Part shown: one piece after another, positions 29,137-38,069 of the stretch
Numbering within the stretch: position 1 is the first letter of the stretch
Layout: every line of letters begins with the position of its first letter
Assembly (NCBI GenBank): GCA_017444015.1
Contig: JAFSXN010000002.1
Span: 31,389-95,388, forward strand
Length of the DNA stretch: 64,000 bases
Source of the DNA: Lachnospiraceae bacterium
GTDB lineage: Bacteria > Bacillota > Clostridia > Lachnospirales > Lachnospiraceae
Direction: 5' to 3'
Made by a program: the position numbers and the translations under genes
The notes under the pieces: model-generated
Seen by the model: the letters and a program-made list of their open reading frames with translations, nothing else
Database searches by the model: none
What the model was told of the DNA's origin: nothing

Positions 29137-30159
29137 TCAGATCTCAACGATCCAGCCTTCAGGAGCTTCAATCGTTCCCATCTGGATCCCTGTCAGCGTA
29201 TCGTAGAGCTTCTTCGTAACAGGTCCCATCTCCTCCATTCCGGCCGGGAGACAGATCTCCTTTCCGTGATCCACGATCTTTCCGACCGGAGATACCACGG
29301 CCGCTGTCCCGCAGAGTCCGCATTCCGCGAAATCGGACAGCTCACTCAAATATACCTCTCTCTCCTCGACCTCTATGTTCAGATAGTCCTTCGCAACCTG
29401 CACTAACGACCGCCTCGTGATCGAGGGAAGAATACTGTCGGACTTCGGCGTAACGAGCTTTCCGTCTTTCGTTATAAAGATGATATTCGCTCCGCCGGTC
29501 TCCTCCAGCTTCGTCCTCGTCCCGGGATCGAGATACATATTTTCATCAAAGCCCTTTTCATGCGCATCGACGATGGCGTAGAGGCTCATGGCGTAGTTCA
29601 GGCCTGCCTTGATATGGCCGGTGCCGTGCGGCGCCGCGCGGTCAAAATCACTGATACGCACCGTGATCGGCTTCGCGCCGCCCTTGAAGTAAGGGCCTAC
29701 CGGAGTCGTAAAAATTCGAAACTGATACTCATTCGCGGGCTTAACCCCGATGATCGGATCCGAGCCGAACATATAGGGTCTGATATAAAGCGTCGCGCCG
29801 CTCCCGTAAGGAGGTACATAGGCTTCGTTGGCCTTTACGGTCTTCTTTACCGCCTCGACAAACTTCTTCGCAGGATAGACCGGCATCTTCAACCGGCTCG
29901 CGGAGGTCTCCATCCGCTCTCCGTTCAGATCCGGCCGGAAGGTCACGATCTTCCCGTCCTTGGTCGTATAGGCCTTTAAGCCTTCAAAAATCGTCTGGGC
30001 ATACTGAAATACACAGGCGCACTCATTCAAAACGATATTCGGATCCGTCGTCAGCTCGCCTTCATCCCAACTCCCTTCCTTATAATTCGATACGAACCGG
30101 TAATCCGTATGTACATACCCAAATCCCAGATTACCCCAATCAATATTCTTTTTCTCCAT
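29137..30159 (-). CDS. ilvE: Branched-chain amino-acid aminotransferase
   Basis: A 340-residue fold-type IV PLP enzyme. It interconverts leucine, isoleucine and valine with their keto acids. The family signature is seen in YGSGATLYIRPYMFGSDP, GHIKAGLNYAMSL (with the PLP lysine) and FAECGLCGTAAVVSPVG. The length and N-terminus match the BCAT group II form. No ilv biosynthesis operon is near. A miniature element (30211-30316) is inserted 52 bp upstream, where its own promoter would be expected. Confidence 0.95.
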   Translation of the reverse strand: MEKKNIDWGNLGFGYVHTDYRFVSNYKEGSWDEGELTTDPNIVLNECACVFQYAQTIFEGLKAYTTKDGKIVTFRPDLNGERMETSASRLKMPVYPAKKFVEAVKKTVKANEAYVPPYGSGATLYIRPYMFGSDPIIGVKPANEYQFRIFTTPVGPYFKGGAKPITVRISDFDRAAPHGTGHIKAGLNYAMSLYAIVDAHEKGFDENMYLDPGTRTKLEETGGANIIFITKDGKLVTPKSDSILPSITRRSLVQVAKDYLNIEVEEREVYLSELSDFAECGLCGTAAVVSPVGKIVDHGKEICLPAGMEEMGPVTKKLYDTLTGIQMGTIEAPEGWIVEI

Positions 30160-30210
30160 ATCTCTGTCCCTCTTTTTCTATAATTGATGAATTTATAGGA
30201 AACGAATTTA

Positions 30211-30316
30211 TACTGGTTAACGATTTTCGTTGCCGATCTACCGTTTTCCAGACTCGCAAACGCAATTCCAGTACGTATGCTTTCTCAAAAACGGCAATTA
30301 ATTGCGTTCGCGAGTA
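30211..30316 (+). mobile_element. Miniature palindromic element, copy 1 (106 bp)
   Basis: Starts TACTGGTTAACG and ends TTCGCGAGTA, flanked by TA on both sides (30209-30210, 30317-30318). It holds the inverted pair ACTCGCAAACGCAATT and AATTGCGTTCGCGAGT. It is the longest copy, with seven extra bases near position 28 of the element. It lies in the 254-bp gap between folA and ilvE, upstream of ilvE. Confidence 0.88.
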
Positions 30317-30413
30317 TAATTCATTCGTTTACGATAACTGTATGTTACTTAGCCCGCTCACCACTATTTCTTCAATAGATATATCGCTTTAGCGGCTGTT
30401 TGTCAAGTTTTTG

Positions 30414-30908
30414 TTAGCCTTTCATCCTCTCCCAGCGCTGGAAGGTATACTCGATATCAAAGCAGGTCATCTCCTCGCTCTCCCCCGTCATCGTCCATTC
30501 CGGGGACTTTGAGAGATCCGGCAGATAAGCGTCCGCGCTGTAGGCGTAGTCGATCTTTGTAATGATCGCGGTATCGCAGTAGGGAAGCAAAAGGCGGTAG
30601 ATACTCTCTCCTCCGATCACATAGAGGTCCTCACTGTTATACTGCTTCGTTACAGAGAGCAGCTCCTCTAAGGACCCGACGACCACCGCGTCCTTTGCCC
30701 GAAACTCCGTATTCTTCGAAAGGATGATATTCGTCCGGTTCGGAAGCGGAAGTCCTCCCGGAAAGGTGTCAAGCGTCTTTCTTCCGAGGATAACGACCTT
30801 CCCGGTCGTCGTTTCCCGAAACATCTTATGGTCCGCCGGGATACTCACAAGGAGCCTGCCCTGATACCCTATTGCCCAGTTCCTGTCTGCTGCCGCGATC
30901 AGATTCAT
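30414..30908 (-). CDS. folA: Dihydrofolate reductase
   Basis: A 164-residue enzyme of standard length that reduces dihydrofolate with NADPH. MNLIAAADRNWAIGYQGRL, VVILGRKTLDTFPGGLPLPNR, and DLYVIGGESIY are classic DHFR blocks. It lies 31 bp after thyA, which makes dihydrofolate, so the pair forms the thymidylate cycle. Downstream is the gap with the first miniature element. Confidence 0.96.
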   Translation of the reverse strand: MNLIAAADRNWAIGYQGRLLVSIPADHKMFRETTTGKVVILGRKTLDTFPGGLPLPNRTNIILSKNTEFRAKDAVVVGSLEELLSVTKQYNSEDLYVIGGESIYRLLLPYCDTAIITKIDYAYSADAYLPDLSKSPEWTMTGESEEMTCFDIEYTFQRWERMKG

Positions 30909-30938
30909 CGTTTAACTCTCTCCCATATTCTGCATACG

Positions 30939-31787
30939 TCAAACCGCTACCGGGATATTTTCGATCTGCGGATGCGGATCGTATCCCTCTAACGAAACGT
31001 CCTCTTTTGTAAAAGCGTAGAAATCCCTGATCTCAGGATTCAGCACAAAGCGGGGAGCAGCCTTTGGTTCTCTCCTTAAAAGCTCCTCCACAAGCGGAAC
31101 ATGCCTGTCATAGATATGCGCGTCCGCGATGACATGTACCAGCTCCCCGGCCTGCATATCACAGACCTGCGCCAGCATATGGACCAAAACCGCGTACTGG
31201 ACGACGTTCCAGTTATTCGCGGTCAGCACATCCTGGGAGCGCTGGTTTAACACCGCGTTTAACGTCAGCCTTTCCTCCCCCTTCTCCTGGGTCACGTTAA
31301 AGGTCATGCTGTAGGCGCAGGGATACAGATTCATCTCATTCAGATCTGAATGCACATACATATTCGTCATGATCCGTCTGCTGAACGGGTTGTTCTTCAG
31401 GTCGTAGATCACCCGGTCTGTCTGGTCAAACATTCCCTCCTTATAAGCGTGCTTCACACCCATCTGGTAGCCGTAGGCCTTTCCGATGGATCCGTCCTCA
31501 TCCGCCCATGCATCCCAGATATGGGAAGAGAGGTCATGCACATTATTGGACTTTTTCTGCCAGATCCAGAGCATCTCGTCCACCGCGCTCTTTAAGGCCG
31601 TCCGCCTCAGCGTAAGGATCGGAAACTCCTTCCTCAGATCATAGCGGTTTATCACACCGAATTTCTTGATCGTATAGGCGCTCGATCCGTCCTTCCATTT
31701 CGGCCGGACCTTCTCGCCCCTTGTATCGCAGCCGTTATTCAGGATATCCCGGCACATATCGATAAATACCTTATCCGCGTAGCTCAT
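30939..31787 (-). CDS. thyA: Thymidylate synthase
   Basis: A 282-residue enzyme making dTMP from dUMP and methylene-tetrahydrofolate. The catalytic cysteine is in LYPCAYSM, a variant of the more common PPCH; QRSQDVLTANNWNVVQYA and HVIADAHIYDRHV are conserved. The ATG at 31787 has GGGAAGAATT before it; the frame is open to 31913 but that part lies inside the upstream nuclease gene. It is 11 bp from that gene's stop and is followed by folA. Confidence 0.94.
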   Translation of the reverse strand: MSYADKVFIDMCRDILNNGCDTRGEKVRPKWKDGSSAYTIKKFGVINRYDLRKEFPILTLRRTALKSAVDEMLWIWQKKSNNVHDLSSHIWDAWADEDGSIGKAYGYQMGVKHAYKEGMFDQTDRVIYDLKNNPFSRRIMTNMYVHSDLNEMNLYPCAYSMTFNVTQEKGEERLTLNAVLNQRSQDVLTANNWNVVQYAVLVHMLAQVCDMQAGELVHVIADAHIYDRHVPLVEELLRREPKAAPRFVLNPEIRDFYAFTKEDVSLEGYDPHPQIENIPVAV

Positions 31788-31797
31788 AATTCTTCCC

Positions 31798-33396
31798 TTA
31801 TCTGTCCCATTTATCACACAGTGAATTGATCTGATCCGCGAACTTCGCCAGATCCTTGTTCGCGCCGCCCTCATTATGCCGAATGACCGCAAGCAGCCTC
31901 TGTCCGGCAGCAAGGAGACGCTCGAATACCGCGGAAGCAGCTCTCTTCTTCTTCGTGATCCGGATGCCCTCCGGCGAGGAAACGAGCTCCTCCTTTAGCA
32001 GATCATAGACCGCTCCCGAATACGGCGCATAGGTGTCAAAGCCGTGCTCATCCCGCAGGTAATCCGCAAAGATATCGCACACCTCGTCATCTCCGTGGAC
32101 CACAAATACCTTCTTCGGCTCGTTCTCAAAGCCGAGGATCCAGTCCGTCAGCCCCGCCTTATCGGCATGGCCGCTCAGACCATGGACCTGAATGATATTT
32201 GCCCGGACATCAACGGTCTCTCCGAAGAGCCTAACCTCCTTCGCCCCGTCACAAATATTCCTTCCCAGAGTCCCTACCGCCTGATAACCCACGAATAGGA
32301 TCGTACACTCCGGCCGCCAGAGATTATGCTTCAGATGGTGCCTGATTCTTCCTGCCTCACACATCCCGGAGGCGGAAATGATGACCTTTGGAGTATCCTC
32401 AAAATTGATAGCCTTGGACTCGTCGCTCGTAATGGAAAGAGAGAGACCGGGGAAGCTAATGGGATTGATCCCAGCCTCCACAAGTTTTAAGGCCTCCTCG
32501 TCGAAACACTCTTCGATATTCTTATGGAAAATACTCGTCGCTTCTACCGCAAGGGGCGAATCCACATACACCGGGAAATCCTCGTGGTCCTGAACAAGGC
32601 CCTCCGCCTTGATGATCCTTAAGAAGTACAGAAGCTCCTGCGTCCTGCCTACCGCAAAGGACGGAATCACGACATTTCCGCCCCGGTCAAAGGTCTCCTT
32701 TAAAATCCTCGTCAGCTCCGAAACGTAGTCGATATTGATGATCTGATGGAGTCTGTCGCCGTAGGTCGATTCTATGATCACATAATCCGCCTCAGCGATC
32801 TTCTGCGGTGCTTTGACAAGCGGCTTTCCCTTGTTTCCCACGTCGCCGGAAAAGACCAGCTTCTTTGTCGTCTCTCCCTCAGTCAGCCACAGCTCGATGG
32901 CCGCGGAACCCAGGAGATGGCCGATATCGTTGAAACGAAGCAGGATCCCCTCGTCGATTTCAAGCACCTTATCATAGGGACAGGGCACCAGACATTTGAT
33001 GGCGCCGTCCGCATCCTGCATATCGTAGATCGGGTTGTAGCTCTCTACATCCTTGCCCCGCTTTGCCTTCCGGTTCCGCCATTCCGCTTCAAACATCTGG
33101 ATATGCGCGCTGTCACGGAGCATGATCGACGACAGTTCCGCTGTCGCCTTTGTAGCGTAGATCTTTCCCCGAAAGCCCTTCGCGTAAAGCAACGGAAGCA
33201 ATCCCGAATGGTCGATATGCGCGTGCGTCAGAAAAACATAATCGATCTGTGCCTCGTCCACAGGCAGCGGAACATTCTCATACAGATTGATCCCCTGCTC
33301 CATTCCGTAGTCTACAAGCAAATGCTTTCCACAGGCTTCGATATAGTGGCAGCTTCCCGTAACCTCGTGGTCCGCGCCGATAAATTGCAGCTGCAT
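31798..33396 (-). CDS. Metallo-beta-lactamase/beta-CASP ribonuclease-family protein
   Basis: A 532-residue protein of the CPSF73/RNase J-related beta-CASP family. Zinc ligands are in FLTHAHIDHSG (residues ~55-65), NDIGHLLGSAA and SGDVG; the beta-CASP and C-terminal HGLSGHADK (RMMBL) motifs are present. Members cleave RNA; the length differs from RNase J. Some members carry a GIRITKKKR-like tail as here. It is 14 bp downstream of the amidase stop and overlaps no other gene. Its targets are unknown. Confidence 0.9.
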   Translation of the reverse strand: MQLQFIGADHEVTGSCHYIEACGKHLLVDYGMEQGINLYENVPLPVDEAQIDYVFLTHAHIDHSGLLPLLYAKGFRGKIYATKATAELSSIMLRDSAHIQMFEAEWRNRKAKRGKDVESYNPIYDMQDADGAIKCLVPCPYDKVLEIDEGILLRFNDIGHLLGSAAIELWLTEGETTKKLVFSGDVGNKGKPLVKAPQKIAEADYVIIESTYGDRLHQIINIDYVSELTRILKETFDRGGNVVIPSFAVGRTQELLYFLRIIKAEGLVQDHEDFPVYVDSPLAVEATSIFHKNIEECFDEEALKLVEAGINPISFPGLSLSITSDESKAINFEDTPKVIISASGMCEAGRIRHHLKHNLWRPECTILFVGYQAVGTLGRNICDGAKEVRLFGETVDVRANIIQVHGLSGHADKAGLTDWILGFENEPKKVFVVHGDDEVCDIFADYLRDEHGFDTYAPYSGAVYDLLKEELVSSPEGIRITKKKRAASAVFERLLAAGQRLLAVIRHNEGGANKDLAKFADQINSLCDKWDR

Positions 33397-33409
33397 AGCT
33401 TCCCTCCCC

Positions 33410-34828
33410 TCAGAAAATATCCTCTTCGTCTCTGTTTTCCTTTACGCCCTGTCTGATCAGAGCAATAATGATGATCAGCAGGATAAAAACGATGGTTGCA
33501 AGAACAAAAATGATCCCGTAGATCATCGTCGAATCCGACGCGGCCTCATCAATGACCTCCGTCAGTCCGGAGATCGTCTGAGAAGCGTTGCTCTCAGGCT
33601 TCTCAACCTCAATACCCTGTCCGGTATCCGGCTTTATATCCTTCGGAGGAAGCTCCGCCTCCGTCGTTTCGATCTCGTTTTCGCTGACGCTCTCCTCTTC
33701 TTCCGAAGGCTCCTCCTCTTCTTCCGAGGCAGCCTCCACATCGGTCGTATAATCGGTATACAATCCGAAGGTATTATAGATTCTGAAAACCACCGGCCCG
33801 GAATAATCGGCGGGGACGGTAAGCGTATCAATGACAGAATCTCTGTTCCCCCAGAGCTTAAGCCCCGCGAAATCATCCGGCTTCACATCGTCTAAATTCC
33901 CCCGGATCGCGTTATAATACATCATCCGGCTTTCCGGTTCATCACATTTTATCGTATAGGGATACTCCGCCTGATTTCCGTTGATCTCCGCCAACCCCAG
34001 CTCTACCGAAATATTCTCCGGAGCTGTTTCGTCCGGGAAGACGAGATTGTCCGGAAGCTCGACGCGAACCGTAGGCGTTACCTGGCCGCTCATAACATTT
34101 TTAGCTACTCCGTAGTAATCCGCAACTCCCTCCGCGTCGATCCGTCCGATCCGGTTCCAGAGCTCCTCCGTTCCCAGACGTTCAAAATCCAGCGGATTGT
34201 CGAGATACCCGTGTTCGATGATAATCACAGGAAGGTTAACGTCCTTTCCGTGCCGTATCACTCCGTAATAATCCTGGTTTTCGGAATTCAGCCTCGTTTT
34301 TACGCCCTTATCGTCCAGACCGTAATCGACCCACCGTTTCATAATACAGGAGCCGACTCCACAGCCTGTCGTATAGCAGGAGCCAAAAGCCGAGATATAG
34401 ATCTCGGAGCCGTAGAAGATATGATACAGGGAAGCGTTATAGTGAACGCTGATCATCAGATCCGCTCCCACCGACTCCGCAAAATCGACTCTTTCCTTCA
34501 GTCCCACGCTCGTATCATCAAACCTCGTCATATAGACATTCAGGTTCGGATACTGGGAAAGCTCATCGTACAGCGCCTTTGCCGTGATCAGATCCACATC
34601 CTTCTCGATCAGGCTATCTGAATAGATCGCTCCCGCCTGGGCTTCTTCATCGAGATCCGCGCCTCCGTGCCCCGGGTCAATCACGATCGTGATCTCGTCA
34701 TAGGCAAACACGGGAACACTGCCCGGTATAAAAAAAAGAACGCAAATCAGAGCGACTACGCAAACTGCTACCCGCCAAAACGAAATGCTTCCCTTCGTTT
34801 TTTCTCTGAAATCTGCGTTACATATCAT
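33410..34828 (-). CDS. N-acetylmuramoyl-L-alanine amidase with C-terminal membrane anchor
   Basis: A 472-residue Amidase_3 protein that cuts the amide between muramic acid and the stem peptide. A signal segment (FWRVAVCVVALICVLFFI) is followed by the catalytic zinc site: DPGHGG, Glu, SVHYN and IIEHGYLD. After a beta-type domain and an acidic linker comes a C-terminal transmembrane helix (YGIIFVLATIVFILLIIII) and a charged tail. The ATG has no ribosome binding site, and a promoter lies so close that the mRNA may be leaderless. Confidence 0.9.
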   Translation of the reverse strand: MICNADFREKTKGSISFWRVAVCVVALICVLFFIPGSVPVFAYDEITIVIDPGHGGADLDEEAQAGAIYSDSLIEKDVDLITAKALYDELSQYPNLNVYMTRFDDTSVGLKERVDFAESVGADLMISVHYNASLYHIFYGSEIYISAFGSCYTTGCGVGSCIMKRWVDYGLDDKGVKTRLNSENQDYYGVIRHGKDVNLPVIIIEHGYLDNPLDFERLGTEELWNRIGRIDAEGVADYYGVAKNVMSGQVTPTVRVELPDNLVFPDETAPENISVELGLAEINGNQAEYPYTIKCDEPESRMMYYNAIRGNLDDVKPDDFAGLKLWGNRDSVIDTLTVPADYSGPVVFRIYNTFGLYTDYTTDVEAASEEEEEPSEEEESVSENEIETTEAELPPKDIKPDTGQGIEVEKPESNASQTISGLTEVIDEAASDSTMIYGIIFVLATIVFILLIIIIALIRQGVKENRDEEDIF

Positions 34829-34834
34829 AGTTAC

Positions 34835-34863
34835 AGTATAGCTTATCTAAGCCTGCTTTTCAA
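34835..34863 (-). promoter_or_regulatory. Promoter at the amidase start, possibly leaderless
   Basis: On the minus strand TTGAAA (complement of 34858-34863), 17 bp, then TATACT (complement of 34835-34840). The expected start of transcription, six to seven bases later, falls on or next to the A of the amidase ATG at 34828. Confidence 0.6.
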
Positions 34864-34909
34864 GATTTCAATGAAAGGTCAAAAACAGGACAGACGCGAT
34901 AAGAGCGGA

Positions 34910-35370
34910 TACCGATTCTTTCGTCAGCACCCGCTCCTACCTTAGTGACTCATCCAATGGACCATACCTCCTTTTTGCCTTCTGATCTCCATTAAAATCG
35001 CCTTTTGCAATCTATGTGAACTTTAAAGTGTCATCACACTATGCACAATATTCAATTTTTCACCGGCACTCGGACTCCTTCATCTCATGTACGTTTTCAG
35101 TGATCTCTTTGCCACCTGTACCCTGCTTTTCTTCGCGTGTCCTTTTGTTAAGCACCTGCCTTACTCTGTCCGCCTTTTTTCGGACATCAAAGCTAGTTAA
35201 TAAATCAAACTTCTGCTCTGCTAATCGGCAATTTTAAAAATCATCCGGCTCTTTCAACCTTTATAAATCTTAAACTAATGTTTTCGGCGGTCCGTACCTC
35301 CTTTGATTTCTTCGATCCGAAGTCCAAACCCTTCGGTTTTTTCTCTTAATTTCGTCTCTCTCTTGTTTAT
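34910..35370 (-). ncRNA. Candidate structured noncoding RNA
   Basis: A gene-free stretch downstream of a consensus promoter. The predicted transcript has hairpins CCGAAG/CTTCGG (35317-35336) and GTCCG/CGGAC (35168-35185), and a 13-bp stem GAGCGGGTGCTGA/TCGGTATCCGCTC at about 34910-34945. The motif AAAGGAGGTAYGGWCC occurs twice, at 35289-35304 and 34959-34974. No ORF with a proper start fills it; a start-less 55-codon frame near 35060-35230 and a 7-codon ATG frame after the second motif are the alternatives. The 3' end is not fixed. Confidence 0.45.
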
Positions 35371-35376
35371 GTCTGT

Positions 35377-35405
35377 ATTATAGTCCTGGATTTTTAATTT
35401 GTCAA
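35377..35405 (-). promoter_or_regulatory. Consensus sigma-A promoter
   Basis: Perfect TTGACA (complement of 35400-35405), 17-bp spacer, perfect TATAAT (complement of 35377-35382). Nothing coding begins downstream for more than 500 bp; it drives the candidate RNA. Confidence 0.75.
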
Positions 35406-35534
35406 CACATTTTTTGAAAAAAGTTGAAAATTTTTAAAATTCATTTCTATAATTGTCATAATTTTCAGACAATTTATTATTACGAATTGTTTTGTGTACA
35501 CATTTATCGTAGATACATCGGCTATGTTTATCGT

Positions 35535-36137
35535 TTACTTCCCGGAAATAATACTCTTTGCAGTATCCGGGGCATTGCTTACCGAGAGAAAAACTGCCCG
35601 ACCTCTGACTTCGACCACCGCCTCCGACAGCTTTACCAACTCCTCCGGAACGTAATCCTCAAAGGATTCTTTCTGCTCCTCAACCCGCTGCTTCAGCGCC
35701 TCCTCCGCTTTTCCGGCATCCTCTTCAGAAACGCATAAAAGCGCTACGATCTCTTCAGCCGTCGCGCCGGAGCTTTCATAGATCACCGATTCCTCGATCT
35801 CAGCATCTCCAAAGCTGATAAACATCCGTGCGGTTTCCAGATCGATCCCGGAAAGCTCGTCCTCATAGGTGATCTCGTTCAGCAATCGATACGCGACAGA
35901 TGTTATGTCAACCGATTCCTCGTCTGCCTGTATATTTTCCTGCGCCTCCCCGGATCCGGCCCCTTCCCCGGTACTTTCTCCCGCGGCTTCTTTAGAGCGG
36001 TCTTCCGCCGCCTGTTCTTCCGCTACGGTCAGCGTTTTTTCCGCCTCCTTATCCTTCCCGCAGCCCGTAAACAATACTGCGGCCGATAAAATCACCGCTG
36101 CCGCTAACCCAATAAGTCTTACCCTTGACCCCGTCAT
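35535..36137 (-). CDS. DUF4358-like lipoprotein
   Basis: A 200-residue lipoprotein. The signal LIGLAAAVILSAAVLFTGC puts the lipidated cysteine at about residue 26, followed by a low-complexity Glu/Gly/Ser linker and a small alpha/beta domain (GIDLETARMFISFGDAEIEES, EEIVALLCVSEEDAGKAEEAL). I recall such proteins as DUF4358, common in Lachnospiraceae next to surface-acylation genes. Function unknown. It is the last gene of the minus-strand run that starts at the MBOAT gene. Confidence 0.8.
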   Translation of the reverse strand: MTGSRVRLIGLAAAVILSAAVLFTGCGKDKEAEKTLTVAEEQAAEDRSKEAAGESTGEGAGSGEAQENIQADEESVDITSVAYRLLNEITYEDELSGIDLETARMFISFGDAEIEESVIYESSGATAEEIVALLCVSEEDAGKAEEALKQRVEEQKESFEDYVPEELVKLSEAVVEVRGRAVFLSVSNAPDTAKSIISGK

Positions 36138-36161
36138 TATCCTCTACCTCCACTTAATTGT

Positions 36162-36189
36162 ATAGGAAACGATTTTATTCGTTTCCTAT
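36162..36189. terminator. Perfect hairpin between SGNH and lipoprotein genes
   Basis: ATAGGAAACGA and TCGTTTCCTAT (11-bp perfect arms, 6-nt loop). It lies just upstream of the lipoprotein gene. There is no clear T run, so it may be a regulatory or repeat-derived hairpin rather than a terminator. Confidence 0.4.
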
Positions 36190-36314
36190 TGGCGCCGATT
36201 ACGGAGCGCTGAAAGCGCCTTCCATACCGCAATCGTGTGCATCAATAATTATCGTGAACAAATATATATAATTCGTCTACGATGTATAAATCTCGACCTG
36301 TCCGCAAAATACTG

Positions 36315-37910
36315 TTACTGCTCAGACTGAGGTATGACCACTGCCTGCCGCATCAGCTGCTGTTTCCATGGCTCCATATATTTCGCCTTCAGATGGATCC
36401 CGTCCGCAGTAGCCTCCGGGATCAGGCTCCCGTCCTCTGAAAGCAGGTCTTCGCTCACCTCTACAAAATACGCCTTCTGCTCCTCCGCAAAAGCCCTCAG
36501 CTTCTCGTTTCTCGCGTAAATATTGGTGTTATTATGCACCTTATCGCTTACGGATTTCGCAGCCGTTACCGGCAGGATCGCATGGATATAGATCACCGCT
36601 CTCGGCTCGTAGGTCCGAAGAAGGTTGATCACCTCGGCGTACTTCTCATAAAAGAGATCTTCTATTCCGCCCATTTCATTCAATCCGATCTTTATATAGA
36701 TCTTCGTAAAGGTATCATAGGGGAGTGCGTCAAAGATCGGGACCTTCCCCTCCTCTGTCTGAACAACCTTCATTGTATCATATTTATAGACGGAAAAGCT
36801 GGTTACACAGTAATAAGTTGCGGCAAGTCCGGAATACATTCCAAAGCCCTGGAGTCTGGAATCCCCGATGAACAGCGCATCTGAAAAATACTCCTCTCCG
36901 ACCGTACTGAACTTAAGCGGATAGTATTTTTCCGGGTTAATATAGCCGACCAAGCCCACCTGGCCGTCCCGCACAGGCGCCTCCGCCCGGATCTCGATCT
37001 CATCGCCGCTTCCGGCGCTCACTAAGGAGGTCAGTCCCGCGATCTCCATATTGGAATTCTCGTATTCCTCCTCTGTCTCTTCCCCCAGGCCTTCTTCGCC
37101 TGAGTCCTCTTCCTGCGTATCCCCTGCCTCCGAGGGTATTGCAGCTTCCTGGGAAACGATCTCGACCGTTTTTGCTTCCGCCTCTTTCTTTTCCGCCTCT
37201 GCCAGCCGAAGCTCATTCAAATACTCTTCCGATAGCTCCGTAACATAAGCCTCCGAAAAGGCGCCGCGAAGTTCACCAAAGGTCCTGCCCATATCCCACA
37301 AGGCGACAAAGCCGCCAATAATCAGAGCAGCGATCACCCCGCAGACAGCAAGGGCTATCCTTGCGGGAATCGGAAGACCGGTCTTTTTTTTCAAAAGCTC
37401 TGCTTCCGCGGGCGAGGGCGGAATATAAGAGCCGGCCCAACCGTCGTCAAAATTCTCGTCTTCCTCCTCTAAGAATCCTGCTTCTGAGGTTTCCTCCTTT
37501 CCATATGATTCAAAAGGCTCCTCCCCTTCTGAGTCTTCCTCTCCCCCGTATGGTTCAAAAGACTCCCCCGCTTCCGCGGTTTCTTCCTGTATTTCTTCAA
37601 ACAGCTCCTCGTCCGGCTTTACGGCAAGCTCCTCAGACTCCTCCGGCTCGGGATCCTCTTCGTCGAAAAACCAATCCTCCGCTTTTTTCCCATAATTGAT
37701 ATTCTCCTGGGGGATATATCCGTCCGTATTATAGTACAGATTTTCCCTCGGCATTTTCACAGGCTCATCGGACAGGATATGCCCTCTGTCATCCCGCCGA
37801 ATCCTCTGTACCTTTATTTCATTCCCGTCCGTCGGATGTGACGCAGGTCTAAACACCGCATCGTCGTTCTCTGTGAGAACCTCCGAATTGTTATTTTCAC
37901 TCATAGACAC
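36315..37910 (-). CDS. Membrane-anchored SGNH/GDSL-family hydrolase-like protein
   Basis: A 531-residue protein. An acidic cytoplasmic part (residues 1-175, rich in Glu) is followed by one transmembrane segment (about 182-205). A second Glu-rich linker leads to an extracellular SGNH domain. Block I is DALFIGDSRLQGF with the serine at 351; the catalytic D-x-x-H is in DGIHLKAKY near the C-terminus. Such domains move or remove acetyl groups on polysaccharides. Upstream genes encode a DHHW and an MBOAT protein, which fits a surface O-acylation set. Confidence 0.85.
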   Translation of the reverse strand: MSMSENNNSEVLTENDDAVFRPASHPTDGNEIKVQRIRRDDRGHILSDEPVKMPRENLYYNTDGYIPQENINYGKKAEDWFFDEEDPEPEESEELAVKPDEELFEEIQEETAEAGESFEPYGGEEDSEGEEPFESYGKEETSEAGFLEEEDENFDDGWAGSYIPPSPAEAELLKKKTGLPIPARIALAVCGVIAALIIGGFVALWDMGRTFGELRGAFSEAYVTELSEEYLNELRLAEAEKKEAEAKTVEIVSQEAAIPSEAGDTQEEDSGEEGLGEETEEEYENSNMEIAGLTSLVSAGSGDEIEIRAEAPVRDGQVGLVGYINPEKYYPLKFSTVGEEYFSDALFIGDSRLQGFGMYSGLAATYYCVTSFSVYKYDTMKVVQTEEGKVPIFDALPYDTFTKIYIKIGLNEMGGIEDLFYEKYAEVINLLRTYEPRAVIYIHAILPVTAAKSVSDKVHNNTNIYARNEKLRAFAEEQKAYFVEVSEDLLSEDGSLIPEATADGIHLKAKYMEPWKQQLMRQAVVIPQSEQ

Positions 37911-38069
37911 ACCATATATAAAACGATATCTGACAGCTTCAACGCAGCCAGAGCGTTACCGTGAATATCATCTGCAACTATTCAGAACAGCCAGTTAGTC
38001 CCTAGAGGCTAAGAGTTTCGCGCCCGAAGCACCAGCAGCTTAGAGCGTACGAACACGTATATCAGGTTA

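Noticed and set aside
35016-35237. 73-codon plus-strand frame in the 707-bp gap
   Set aside because: No ribosome binding site and no family resemblance; it runs against the promoter-driven candidate RNA.
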